From NCBI RefSeq assembly GCF_036077095.1, contig NZ_CP107960.1:3782001-3846000 (forward strand): a DNA stretch of 64,000 bases. The letters run 5' to 3'. Made by a program: the position numbers and the translations under genes. This DNA comes from Streptomyces sp. NBC_00376. Its GTDB lineage: Bacteria; Actinomycetota; Actinomycetes; Streptomycetales; Streptomycetaceae. This document shows positions 50,808-58,776 of this stretch, piece after piece (position 1 is the first letter of the stretch; every line of letters begins with the position of its first letter). Below the pieces are notes generated by a model. It was not told the DNA's origin and ran no database searches. It saw nothing but the letters and a program-made list of their open reading frames with translations.

Positions 50808-51968
50808 TCAGTAGGACTTGGGCAGGCCCAGGGACTGGTGGGAGACGTAGTTCAGGATCATTTCCCGGCTGACGGGGGCGATCCGGGCGACGCGGGCCGC
50901 CGTGATCAGGGACGCGAGGCCGTATTCGCGGGTGAGGCCGTTGCCGCCGAGGGTGTGCACGGCCTGGTCGACGGCCTTGACGCAGGCTTCGCCCGCTGCG
51001 TACTTCGCCATGTTGGCGGCCTCGCCGGCGCCGATGTCGTCGCCGTCGTCGTAGAGCCGGGCGGCCTTCTGCATCATCAGCCGGGCCAGTTCGAGTTCGA
51101 TGTGGGCCTGGGCGAGCGGGTGGGCGATGGCCTGGTGGGAGCCGATGGGGTCCTTCCACACCTGGCGGGTCCTGGCGTAGTCGACGGCGCGGGCGAGTGC
51201 GTAGCGGCCCATGCCGATGCCGAACGCGGCGGTCATGACGCGTTCGGGGTTGAGCCCGGCGAAGAGCTGGAGGAGCCCGGCGTCCTCGTCGCCGACGAGC
51301 GCGTCGGCGGGGAGGCGTACGTCGTCGAGGACCAGCTCGAACTGCTTCTCCGGGGCCTGGAGTTCCATGTCGATCTGTGAGCGCCCGAAGCCGGGGGCGT
51401 CGCGGGGGACGATGAAGAGGCAGGGCTTGAGCCGGCCGGACCGGGCATCTTCGGTGCGGCCGACGATGAGGGTGGCGTCGGCGATGTCGACGCCGGAGAC
51501 GAAGACCTTGCGGCCGGTGAGCAGCCAGTCCTCGCCGTCCTTGCGGGCGGTGGTGGTGATGCGGTGGGAGTTGGATCCGGCGTCGGGTTCGGTGATGCCG
51601 AAGGCCATGGTGAGGCTGCCGTCGGCGAGGCCGGGGAGCCACTGCTGCTTCTGGGCCTCGGTGCCGAAGCGGGCGATGACGGTGCCGCAGATCGCCGGGG
51701 AGACCACCATCATCAGCAGCGGGCTGCCGGCCGCGCCCAACTCCTCCAGGACGATGGAGAGTTCGGCCATGCCGCCGCCTCCGCCGCCGTACTCCTCGGG
51801 AAGGTTCACGCCGAGGTAGCCGAGCTTGGCGGCTTCGGTCCACAGTTCGTGCGGGTGGGCGCCGTCGCGTACGACGGAGGTCATGTAGTCGCGTCCGTAG
51901 CGCTTTCCGAGTGCGGCGACGGCGGCGCGCAGCGCCTGGTGCTCTTCGGTTTCGAGGACGGTGCTCAT
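50808..51968 (-). CDS. Acyl-CoA dehydrogenase of the Atu/Liu-like operon
   Basis: The 386-residue flavoenzyme has MAFGITEPDAGSNSHRITTT in the beta domain, GRKVFVSGVDIADATLIVGR, the C-terminal RQVWKDPIGSHQAIAHPLAQ and QAVHTLGGNGLTREYGLASL, and ends HQSLGLPKSY. The Asn-Ser after the Gly-Ser marks it off from isovaleryl-CoA dehydrogenases. It is probably a citronellyl- or medium-branched-chain acyl-CoA dehydrogenase. The ATG at 51968 overlaps the stop of the biotin carboxylase gene (ATGA). Confidence 0.95.
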   Translation of the reverse strand: MSTVLETEEHQALRAAVAALGKRYGRDYMTSVVRDGAHPHELWTEAAKLGYLGVNLPEEYGGGGGGMAELSIVLEELGAAGSPLLMMVVSPAICGTVIARFGTEAQKQQWLPGLADGSLTMAFGITEPDAGSNSHRITTTARKDGEDWLLTGRKVFVSGVDIADATLIVGRTEDARSGRLKPCLFIVPRDAPGFGRSQIDMELQAPEKQFELVLDDVRLPADALVGDEDAGLLQLFAGLNPERVMTAAFGIGMGRYALARAVDYARTRQVWKDPIGSHQAIAHPLAQAHIELELARLMMQKAARLYDDGDDIGAGEAANMAKYAAGEACVKAVDQAVHTLGGNGLTREYGLASLITAARVARIAPVSREMILNYVSHQSLGLPKSY

Positions 51969-53923
51969 CGCTTCGGTTCCTCCTGTACGTCTTGCACGAC
52001 GGCGAGCAGGGTGCCGACCTCCACCTGGAGGCCGGGTGCGGCGTGGAGTGCGGTGAGGGTGCCGGAGGCGGGGGCGAGGATGCGGTGTTCCATCTTCATC
52101 GCCTCCAGCCAGATCAGTGGCTGTCCGGCCGTGACCGCCGCCCCTTCGGCGAGCCCGTCCGCGACGCGGACGACGGTGCCGGGCATGGGGGCGAGCAGCG
52201 AGCCGGGTTCGGTGCGGTCGGTGGGGTCGGTGAAGCGGGGCAGGGCGGTGAGGGTGTACGAGCCGGTGGCGGTGTCCACGTACGCCTTGTCGCCGTGGAC
52301 GGCGATGTCGTAGTGGCGGGTGAGGCCGTCGCCGGTTTCGAGGGTGACGCGGTCGGGGGCGGTGGCGACGACGCGTTCGCCGGTCTCGGGGGCGGGGCCG
52401 GTGCGGGTGGTGCGGTAGGCGGCCTCGTGTTCGGTGCCGTCGGGTTCGGCGCGGTAGCGCTTGGTCCGGGGCTGGGAGGAGATGTTGCGCCAGGCGCCGA
52501 AGCGGGCCGGTCCGGGGCCGGCTGCGTGCTGCCGGGCGGCGGCGTCGGCGAGGGCGGCGGCCAGGGCGGCGAGGCGGGGTCCGGGATCGGCCGGGGCGGG
52601 GGCCGGGGCGAGGGCGTCCAGGTGGCGGTCGTAGAACCCGGTGTCGAGGCGGGCGGCGAGGAAGTCGGGGTGGCGCAGGGACCGTACGAGCAGCTCGCGG
52701 TTGGTGACCGGGCCGTGGATGCGGGCGCGTTCCAGGGCGCGGGCGAGCAGGCGCACGGCCTCGGTGCGGGTGGGGGCGTGGGCGACGACCTTGGCGAGCA
52801 TCGGGTCGTAGTGGACGCCGATGGTGTCGCCGTCGGTGTACCCGGTGTCGAGGCGGAGGCCTGGCTCGTCGGGTACGTGGAAGGTGTGCAGTGCTCCGGT
52901 CTGCGGCTGCCAGTCGCGGGCGGGGTCCTCGGCGTAGAGGCGGGCCTCGACGGCGTGGCCGTGCGGTGCGGGGGGTGCGGTGGTGGGCAGTGGTTCGCCT
53001 TCGGCGATGCGGAGCTGGAGGGCGACGAGGTCGAGGCCGAAGACCTCTTCGGTGACGGGGTGCTCGACCTGGAGGCGGGTGTTCATCTCCAGGAAGTACG
53101 GGCGTCCGTCGGCGGCGAGCAGGAACTCGACGGTGCCCGCTCCCTGGTAGCCGACGGCGTGCGCGGCGGCCACGGCGGCGTCGTGCAGCCGGTCCTGCAG
53201 CGCGTCGTCGAGTCCGGGGGCGGGGGCCTCCTCGATGACCTTCTGGTGGCGTCGCTGGAGCGAGCAGTCGCGGGTGCCGAGCGCCCAGACCCCGCCGTGC
53301 CCGTCGGCCATGACCTGGACCTCGACGTGCCGGCCGCGTTCCACGTACGGCTCGGCGAAGACCTCGCCGTCCCCGAAAGCGGCTGCCGCCTCCGCGGCTG
53401 CCGCCGTCAACTCAGCGGGCAGTTCGGCGAGTTCGCGTACGATCCGCATCCCGCGTCCGCCGCCGCCCGCCGCCGCCTTGAGCAGCAGCGGCAGGTCGTC
53501 GGCGGTGGCCCGTTCCGGGTCGACGGGGGCGAGGAGCGGCACCCCGGCGGCGGCCATCAGGCCCTTGGCCCGGGTCTTGGACGCCATCAGCTCGATGGCC
53601 TTGGCCGGCGGGCCCACCCAGAGCAGTCCGGCGTCCTGCACGGCGCGGGCGAATCCGGCGTTCTCGGAGAGGAATCCGTAGCCGGGGTGGACGGCGTCGG
53701 CACCGGCCGCGAGCGCGGCGCGCACCACGAGGTCGCCGCGGAGGTAGGTGTCGGCCGGGGCGGCGCCGGGCAGCCGTACGGCGGTGTCGGCCTCCCGTAC
53801 GTGGAGCGCGTCGGCGTCCGCGTCGGAGTACACCGCGACGGTGGCGATGCCGAGCGCCCGGCAGGTGCGGAAGATCCGGCAGGCGATCTCGCCCCGGTTG
53901 GCGACGAGGAGGGTGCTGATCAT
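51965..53923 (-). CDS. Acyl-CoA carboxylase biotin-carboxylase/BCCP subunit
   Basis: The 652-residue alpha subunit has an N-terminal biotin carboxylase (LLVANRGEIACRIFRTCRAL; ATP-grasp loop KAAAGGGGRGMRIV; FLEMNTRLQVEHPVTEEVFG), a middle domain as in MCC/PCC/GCC subunits, and a C-terminal biotinyl domain with the carboxylated-biotin lysine in EAMKMEHR, about 40 residues from the end. It carries out the ATP-dependent carboxylation of biotin for the transferase encoded 7 bases upstream. It corresponds to LiuD/AtuF. A separate biotin protein ligase is needed and is not in the window. Confidence 0.95.
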   Translation of the reverse strand: MISTLLVANRGEIACRIFRTCRALGIATVAVYSDADADALHVREADTAVRLPGAAPADTYLRGDLVVRAALAAGADAVHPGYGFLSENAGFARAVQDAGLLWVGPPAKAIELMASKTRAKGLMAAAGVPLLAPVDPERATADDLPLLLKAAAGGGGRGMRIVRELAELPAELTAAAAEAAAAFGDGEVFAEPYVERGRHVEVQVMADGHGGVWALGTRDCSLQRRHQKVIEEAPAPGLDDALQDRLHDAAVAAAHAVGYQGAGTVEFLLAADGRPYFLEMNTRLQVEHPVTEEVFGLDLVALQLRIAEGEPLPTTAPPAPHGHAVEARLYAEDPARDWQPQTGALHTFHVPDEPGLRLDTGYTDGDTIGVHYDPMLAKVVAHAPTRTEAVRLLARALERARIHGPVTNRELLVRSLRHPDFLAARLDTGFYDRHLDALAPAPAPADPGPRLAALAAALADAAARQHAAGPGPARFGAWRNISSQPRTKRYRAEPDGTEHEAAYRTTRTGPAPETGERVVATAPDRVTLETGDGLTRHYDIAVHGDKAYVDTATGSYTLTALPRFTDPTDRTEPGSLLAPMPGTVVRVADGLAEGAAVTAGQPLIWLEAMKMEHRILAPASGTLTALHAAPGLQVEVGTLLAVVQDVQEEPKR

Positions 53924-53930
53924 GTCTTCC

Positions 53931-55538
53931 TCACATCCGGAAGATGCCGAAGCCGCCGCGGGCGCCTTCGACCGGGGCGGTGTGGATCGCGGACAGGCAC
54001 ATTCCGAGGACGGTCCTGGTGTCGCGCGGGTCGATGACGCCGTCGTCGTACAGCCGCCCGGAGAGGAACATGGGCAGTGACTCGGACTCGATCTGCTGCT
54101 CGACCATGGCGCGCAGTCCGGCGTCGGCCTCGGCAGCCTTGTCGTCGTATGGCTGTCCCTTGGCGGCGGCGGAGGCGCGGGCGACGATGGAGAGCACCCC
54201 GGCGAGCTGCTGGGGGCCCATGACGGCGGACTTGCTGCTGGGCCAGGCGAAGAGGAAGCGCGGGTCGTAGGCCCTGCCGCACATGCCGTAGTGCCCGGCC
54301 CCGTACGAGGCGCCCATCAGCACGGACAGGTGCGGGACCTTCGAGTTCGACACCGCGTTGATCATCATCGCGCCGTGCTTGATGATGCCGCCCTGCTCGT
54401 ACTCCTTGCCGACCATGTAGCCGGTGGTGTTGTGGAGGAAGAGCAGCGGGATGTCGCGCTGGTTGGCGAGCTGGATGAACTGGGCGGCCTTCTGCGACTC
54501 CTCGCTGAACAGCACGCCCTGCGCGTTGGCAAGGATGCCGACGGGGTAGCCGTGGAGCCTCGCCCAGCCGGTGACCAGGCTGGTCCCGTACAGCGGTTTG
54601 AACGCGTCGAAGTCGGAGCCGTCGACGAGCCGGGCGATGACCTCGCGGGGGTCGAAGGGCACCTTCAGGTCGCCGGGCACGATGCCGATCAGCTCGTCCT
54701 CGTCGTACTTGGGCGGCTCGGCGGGGCCCGGATCGGCGTGTGCCTTGCGCCAGTTGAGGCGGGCGACGATCCGGCGGGCCTGGCGCAGCGCGTCCTGTTC
54801 GTCGACGGCGAAGTGGTCGGCGAGCCCGGAGGTGCGGGCGTGCATCTCGGCGCCGCCGAGCGATTCGTCGTCGCTCTCCTCGCCGGTCGCCATCTTCACC
54901 AGGGGCGGTCCGCCGAGGAAGACCTTGGACCGTTCCTTGATCATGACGGTGTGGTCGGACATGCCGGGGACGTACGCCCCGCCCGCGGTCGAGTTGCCGA
55001 AGACGACGGCGACGGTCGGGATGCCGGCCGCGGAGAGCCGGGTGATGTCGCGGAACAGCGCCCCGCCGGGGATGAAGATCTCCTTCTGCGAGGGAAGGTC
55101 GGCACCGCCCGACTCGACGAGGCTGACGCAGGGCAGCCGGTTGGCGAAGGCGATCTCGTTGGCCCGCAGGGCCTTCTTCAGTGTCCAGGGGTTGGAGGCG
55201 CCGCCGCGTACGGTCGGGTCGTTGGCGGTGATCAGGCACTCCACGCCCTCGATCACCCCGATCCCGGTGATGAGCGAGGCGCCGACCGCATAATCACTGC
55301 CCCAGGCCGCGAGCGGCGACAGCTCCAGGAACGGGGTGTCCTCGTCGATCAGCAGCTCGATCCGCTCGCGGGCCGGCAGCTTGCCGCGCGAGCGGTGCCG
55401 CGCCACGTACTTCTCGCCGCCACCCGCCTGCGCCTTGGTGTGCTCGCCGGCCAGTTCGTCGAGCTTGGCGAGCATGGCCGTGCGGTTGGCGGCGTATTCG
55501 GGGCTCGCGGCGTCGAGCGCGGTGGGCAGGACGGTCAT
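53931..55538 (-). CDS. Acyl-CoA carboxylase carboxyltransferase (MCC/geranyl-CoA-type beta subunit)
   Basis: The 535-residue transferase moves CO2 from biotin to an acyl-CoA gamma or alpha carbon. It has GGGEKYVARHRSRGKLPARE, LITANDPTVRGGASNPWTLK, SLVESGGADLPSQKEIFIPG (the MCC/GCC-type acyl-CoA loop), VFGNSTAGGAYVPGMSDHTV and, near the C-terminus, WPSSKSAVMGPQQLAGVLS. It therefore looks like methylcrotonyl- or geranyl-CoA carboxylase beta rather than propionyl-CoA carboxylase. The ATG at 55538 is preceded by GGAGGC inside a triple 29-bp repeat. Confidence 0.95.
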   Translation of the reverse strand: MTVLPTALDAASPEYAANRTAMLAKLDELAGEHTKAQAGGGEKYVARHRSRGKLPARERIELLIDEDTPFLELSPLAAWGSDYAVGASLITGIGVIEGVECLITANDPTVRGGASNPWTLKKALRANEIAFANRLPCVSLVESGGADLPSQKEIFIPGGALFRDITRLSAAGIPTVAVVFGNSTAGGAYVPGMSDHTVMIKERSKVFLGGPPLVKMATGEESDDESLGGAEMHARTSGLADHFAVDEQDALRQARRIVARLNWRKAHADPGPAEPPKYDEDELIGIVPGDLKVPFDPREVIARLVDGSDFDAFKPLYGTSLVTGWARLHGYPVGILANAQGVLFSEESQKAAQFIQLANQRDIPLLFLHNTTGYMVGKEYEQGGIIKHGAMMINAVSNSKVPHLSVLMGASYGAGHYGMCGRAYDPRFLFAWPSSKSAVMGPQQLAGVLSIVARASAAAKGQPYDDKAAEADAGLRAMVEQQIESESLPMFLSGRLYDDGVIDPRDTRTVLGMCLSAIHTAPVEGARGGFGIFRM

Positions 55539-55567
55539 GCGTGCGCCTCCGGTACGTGGACGGTCAT
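55535..55567 (-). CDS. Mini-ORF 2 of the 29-bp repeat (MTVHVPEAHA)
   Basis: This ten-codon frame starts at 55567. Its TGA (55537-55535) overlaps the carboxyltransferase ATG at 55538, and it carries an internal GGAGGC ribosome site for that ATG. It arose by duplication of the translation start region and is a link in an ATGA-coupled chain. The peptide itself has no evident function. Confidence 0.5.
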   Translation of the reverse strand: MTVHVPEAHA

Positions 55568-55622
55568 TCGTGCGCCTCCGGTACGTGGACGGTCATGCGT
55601 GCGCCTCCGGTGCGTGGACGGT
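55536..55622 (-). repeat. Three tandem 29-bp repeats over a translational-coupling junction
   Basis: Units at 55536-55564, 55565-55593 and 55594-55622 are almost identical; on the minus strand each ends in an ATG and has a GGAGGC box 7 bases before it. The third unit is also the 3' end of the AtuA-like gene (VHAPEAHA). The period is not a multiple of three, so each added copy shifts frame, yet the ATGA overlap is regenerated every time. Confidence 0.95.
55564..55596 (-). CDS. Mini-ORF 1 of the 29-bp repeat (MTVHVPEAHE)
   Basis: This ten-codon frame starts at 55596, overlapping the TGA of the AtuA-like gene (55595-55593). It ends at a TGA that overlaps the ATG of mini-ORF 2. Each mini-ORF carries a ribosome site for the next one, so ribosomes can be handed from the AtuA-like gene to the carboxyltransferase in three steps instead of one. 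Confidence 0.5.
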   Translation of the reverse strand: MTVHVPEAHE

Positions 55623-57308
55623 CTCCAGCAGCGATACGGGGATGGGCAGGTGCCGGGAGCGCAGCCACTCCCCCACCGCCTTGGCCTGCGGGTCGAACCG
55701 GTGCTGGGCGGCGACGCCCTCGCCGAGCAGCCCGTGGACGGTGAAGTTCAGGGCGCGCAGGTTCGGCAGGAGGTGGCGTACGACGGTGAGTCCGGCGGTA
55801 TCCGGCAGCAGTTCCCGGAACCGCTCGACGGTCAGCTCGTGGGCCAGCCACCGCCAGGCGTCGTCGTCGACGGCCCACACGCCCACGTTGGCGTCCCCGC
55901 CCTTGTCGCCGCTGCGGGCGCCCGCGATCCGGCCGAGCGGGGCGGGCCGGGTGGGCCCGGGGTCCGGCAGGGGTGCGGGCAGCGGCGGTTCCGCGGCGTC
56001 CCGGAGCGGCTGTGTCGTCGCGGGAGGTGCCAGGCTCTCCCGCCGTCCGTCGGGGAGCACCGCGATGTGCGGGACCTCGCCTGCCGGTACGTACCGGGCC
56101 TCGAACACCCCGTACGGTGCGCCCTTGCCGGGCGGGGCGGTGACGTGGAAGCCGGGGTAGCTGCCGAGCGCCAGCTCGATCGCGGCACCGGAGACCGCGC
56201 GCCCGACGGTCTCCTGGTCCTGGTCGCGGACGACGAGCCGGAGCAGGGCGCTCGCGGTCTCCTCGGTGGCGGCGTCGGCCCGGTCGGTCCGGGACAGCTC
56301 CCACCGCACCTCGTCGGGTTCGGCGCCGGAGCGGGCGAGCGAGTCCGCGAACTGTTCGCGTACCAGCTGGGCCTTGGCCTCGATGTCGAGGCCGGTGAGC
56401 ACGAAGACGACCTCGTTGCGCCAGCCGCCGAGCCGGTTCAGCCCGACCTTGAGTGTGGGTGGCGGGGCCTCGCCGCGTACGCCGGAGATCCTGACCCGGT
56501 CGGGTCCGTCCTGGGTCAGCCGTACGGTGTCGAGCCGGGCGGTGACGTCCGGTCCGGCGTACCGGGCGCCGCCGGTCTCGTACAGCAGTTGGGCGGTGAC
56601 GGTGCCGAGGTCGACGACGCCGCCGGTGCCGTCGTGCTTGGTGATGACGGACGAGCCGTCGGCGTGGATCTCGGCGACGGGGAAGCCGGGCCGGCGCAGG
56701 TCGTGGCCCCGGAAGAACGAGTAGTTGCCCCCGGTGGCCTGGGTGCCGCACTCCAGGACGTGCCCGGCGACGACGGCCCCGGCGAGCGCGTCCAGGTCGC
56801 CGGGGCCCCAGCCGAAGCGGGCGGCGGCGGGGCCGGTGACGAGGGCCGCGTCGGTGACCCGCCCGGTGACGACGATGTCCGCGCCCGCGGCGAGGCAGGC
56901 GGCGATCCCGGCGCCGCCGAGGTAGGCATTGGCGGTGAGGAACCCCTCGGGCACGGTGAGGCTGTCGCCCTCCACATGGGCGACGCGCACGGGGACGCCG
57001 ACCTTCTGGGCCAACTCCCGTACGGCGTCGGCCAGTCCGGCCGGGTTGAGTCCGCCCGCGTTGGCGACGATCTTCACCCCGCGTTCGTGGGCGAGCCCGA
57101 GGCCCTCTTCGAGCTGGCGCAGGAAGGTGGTGGCGTAGCCGCGCGTGGGGTCCTTGAGCCTGCTCCGGCCGAGGATGAGCATGGTCAGCTCGGCAAGGTA
57201 GTCCCCGGTGAGGACGTCGAGGGGGCCGCCGGTGAGCATCTCGCGCATGGCGTCGAAGCGGTCGCCGTAGAAGCCGGAGGCGTTGCCTATCCGCAGTGGT
57301 GCGGTCAC
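55593..57308 (-). CDS. AtuA-like (acyclic terpene utilisation) protein
   Basis: The 571-residue protein has the AtuA/DUF1446 domain (IGNASGFYGDRFDAMREMLT, KIVANAGGLNPAGLADAVRE, ADIVVTGRVTDAALVTGPAA, LECGTQATGGNYSFFRGHDL). The AtuA C-terminal ferredoxin-fold domain starts near 435 (RIAGARSGDKGGDANVGVWA). In pseudomonads AtuA belongs to citronellol/geraniol catabolism next to the geranyl-CoA carboxylase, though its reaction is still uncertain. The GTG at 57308 overlaps the stop of the TIGR03084-type gene. It is followed directly by the carboxylase subunits, as in Atu clusters. Confidence 0.94.
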   Translation of the reverse strand: MTAPLRIGNASGFYGDRFDAMREMLTGGPLDVLTGDYLAELTMLILGRSRLKDPTRGYATTFLRQLEEGLGLAHERGVKIVANAGGLNPAGLADAVRELAQKVGVPVRVAHVEGDSLTVPEGFLTANAYLGGAGIAACLAAGADIVVTGRVTDAALVTGPAAARFGWGPGDLDALAGAVVAGHVLECGTQATGGNYSFFRGHDLRRPGFPVAEIHADGSSVITKHDGTGGVVDLGTVTAQLLYETGGARYAGPDVTARLDTVRLTQDGPDRVRISGVRGEAPPPTLKVGLNRLGGWRNEVVFVLTGLDIEAKAQLVREQFADSLARSGAEPDEVRWELSRTDRADAATEETASALLRLVVRDQDQETVGRAVSGAAIELALGSYPGFHVTAPPGKGAPYGVFEARYVPAGEVPHIAVLPDGRRESLAPPATTQPLRDAAEPPLPAPLPDPGPTRPAPLGRIAGARSGDKGGDANVGVWAVDDDAWRWLAHELTVERFRELLPDTAGLTVVRHLLPNLRALNFTVHGLLGEGVAAQHRFDPQAKAVGEWLRSRHLPIPVSLLETVHAPEAHA

Positions 57309-58102
57309 TTGCCTTCTCCCCGGGGTGCGCGGCCCGGTCCGGCGGGCCCGGCGAACGCCTGGGCGATGTCGAGCCACTGGTCGGCGTCGGGGCCGACCGC
57401 CCGGACTGCGAGGTCGTCGCGGTGCGCGCGCTGGGTGACGAGCAGGCAGAAGTCGACGAGCGGGCCGGTGACCCGCTGCGGCGCGTCCTCGGGCCCGAAG
57501 ACGACCGGTCCGTGGCCCGGGGCTTCGAGCTCTACCCGGAACTCCTCCTCGGGCGCCTTGATCCCCCGTACCAGATAGGCGTAGTCGCGGGCCCGCACCC
57601 CGATCCGGGCGACGTGCCGCAGCCGGGCGGTGGGGGTCCTGGTGACCCCGAGGGCGTCGGCGATGTCCTGGCCGTGCGCCCAGGTCTCCATGATCCGGGC
57701 GGTCGCCATGGACGCGACGCTCATCGGCGGCCCGTACCAGGGGATGCGGGTGCCCGCCGGGGCCTTGCGCAACACCGCCTCCAGCCGCTCCCGCCCGGTC
57801 CGCCACCGCGCGAGCAATGCCTCCGGGGCCAGGGCGGCGGCGATCTCCTCGGCGCCCCGGTCGACGAAGGACTCGGGCGCCTCCATGGCCCTGGCCACCT
57901 CCCCCGCGAAGGCCTCGGCATCGGTGGCGGCCAGCAGCGCGACCTCGTCGGTCCAGGTGAGATGGGCGATCTGATGCGCGATGCTCCAGCCGGGGGCGGG
58001 GGTCGGAGCGGCCCACTGCCCGGCGCTCAACCCCCGTACGAGTGCGTCGAGTTCCTGGCTCTCATCGCGCAAGTCGTCGATCACGGCTGCGACATCGGGC
58101 AC
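57305..58102 (-). CDS. TIGR03084-type DinB/MDMPI-fold metal-binding protein
   Basis: The 265-residue four-helix-bundle protein has an N-terminal LRDESQELDALVRGLSAGQW, the metal-site motif PAPGWSIAHQIAHLTWTDEV, and a second His region RIMETWAHGQDIADALG. The C-terminal part ends in VGPDADQWLDIAQAFAG. The fold is shared by mycothiol-dependent enzymes and actinobacterial TIGR03084 proteins. It is the first gene of the operon that runs to the TetR gene at 47.8 kb. The GTG at 58102 is the start giving the normal family length; the palindrome at 58164 is 61 bases upstream. Confidence 0.92.
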   Translation of the reverse strand: MPDVAAVIDDLRDESQELDALVRGLSAGQWAAPTPAPGWSIAHQIAHLTWTDEVALLAATDAEAFAGEVARAMEAPESFVDRGAEEIAAALAPEALLARWRTGRERLEAVLRKAPAGTRIPWYGPPMSVASMATARIMETWAHGQDIADALGVTRTPTARLRHVARIGVRARDYAYLVRGIKAPEEEFRVELEAPGHGPVVFGPEDAPQRVTGPLVDFCLLVTQRAHRDDLAVRAVGPDADQWLDIAQAFAGPAGPGRAPRGEGK

Positions 58103-58163
58103 GGTTCGCTCCCCTCGGGGCAAGGCGGTGTGCCCAGGAGCATGGCAGCGGCCCCTTAAACAA

Positions 58164-58177
58164 GCAAGCATGCTTGC
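58164..58177. promoter_or_regulatory. 14-bp perfect palindrome GCAAGCATGCTTGC, likely TetR operator
   Basis: The palindrome lies in an AT-rich patch between the divergent TIGR03084-type and GNAT genes, with an extra CAAG half-site to its left and ATTATTTTTGG to its right. It overlaps the probable promoters of both. The operon to the left ends with a TetR gene, the most likely ligand of this site. Confidence 0.7.
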
Positions 58178-58227
58178 ATTATTTTTGGAGCGGCGAGACG
58201 GGCACGGCGTCGTGTGAGGATCGAGCA

Positions 58228-58758
58228 ATGGACGCGATAGAGATCCGCCGCCGTCGCGGCGCCGACATGAAGGCGTGCATCGACGCACTGGCCACCGTGC
58301 ACGAGGCGGACCGTTACCCGGCCGCGTGGCCGGCCGACCCGGGGAGCTGGCTCACCCCGCACGGGCTGCTCGATGCCTGGGTGGCCGTGGACGGCCCGAC
58401 GGTGCTGGGGCATGTGGCGCTCACACGTACGGAGGATGTCCTGGCGAAGAAGGCCGGTCTGCCCGCGGTAGAACTGGCATCGGTCGCCCGGCTCTTCGCG
58501 CGCGCCGGGGCCCGCCGGCGCGGGGTGGCCGGCGCGTTGCTCGACGCGGTGACGGCGGCGGCAGCAGCCGACGGCGTGCGGCTCGTCCTGGAGGTCGAGG
58601 ACGGCGGGACGGCCGCCATCGCCCTCTACGAACGCGCCGGGTGGCGTTACGTCGGCAGCCGCACCGACGACTGGACCACGGCCGATGGGCGTCCGGCCCG
58701 CATGCATGCGTACGCGGCCCCGGCCGGCCCGGCCGGGGAGCCCTCCGGGAACCGGTGA
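58228..58758 (+). CDS. GNAT-family N-acetyltransferase
   Basis: The 176-residue protein has a single GNAT domain: IEIRRRRGADMKACIDALA at the start, LGHVALTRTE, the acetyl-CoA pyrophosphate loop RLFARAGARRRGVAGALLDA, LVLEVEDGGTAAIALYERAG and WRYVGSRTDDW at the end. It acetylates an amine of a small molecule or protein; the substrate is not predictable. The ATG at 58228 follows GAGGATCG. It is divergent from the Atu-like operon and may be under the same operator. Confidence 0.92.
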   Translation: MDAIEIRRRRGADMKACIDALATVHEADRYPAAWPADPGSWLTPHGLLDAWVAVDGPTVLGHVALTRTEDVLAKKAGLPAVELASVARLFARAGARRRGVAGALLDAVTAAAAADGVRLVLEVEDGGTAAIALYERAGWRYVGSRTDDWTTADGRPARMHAYAAPAGPAGEPSGNR

Positions 58759-58776
58759 TCCGTCCTGGCGGGACCG

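Noticed and set aside
54291-57578. Plus-strand frame of about 1,095 codons antisense to the carboxyltransferase and AtuA-like genes
   Set aside because: The minus strand carries full-length, motif-complete enzymes. The antisense translation has no start signal or recognisable domain.
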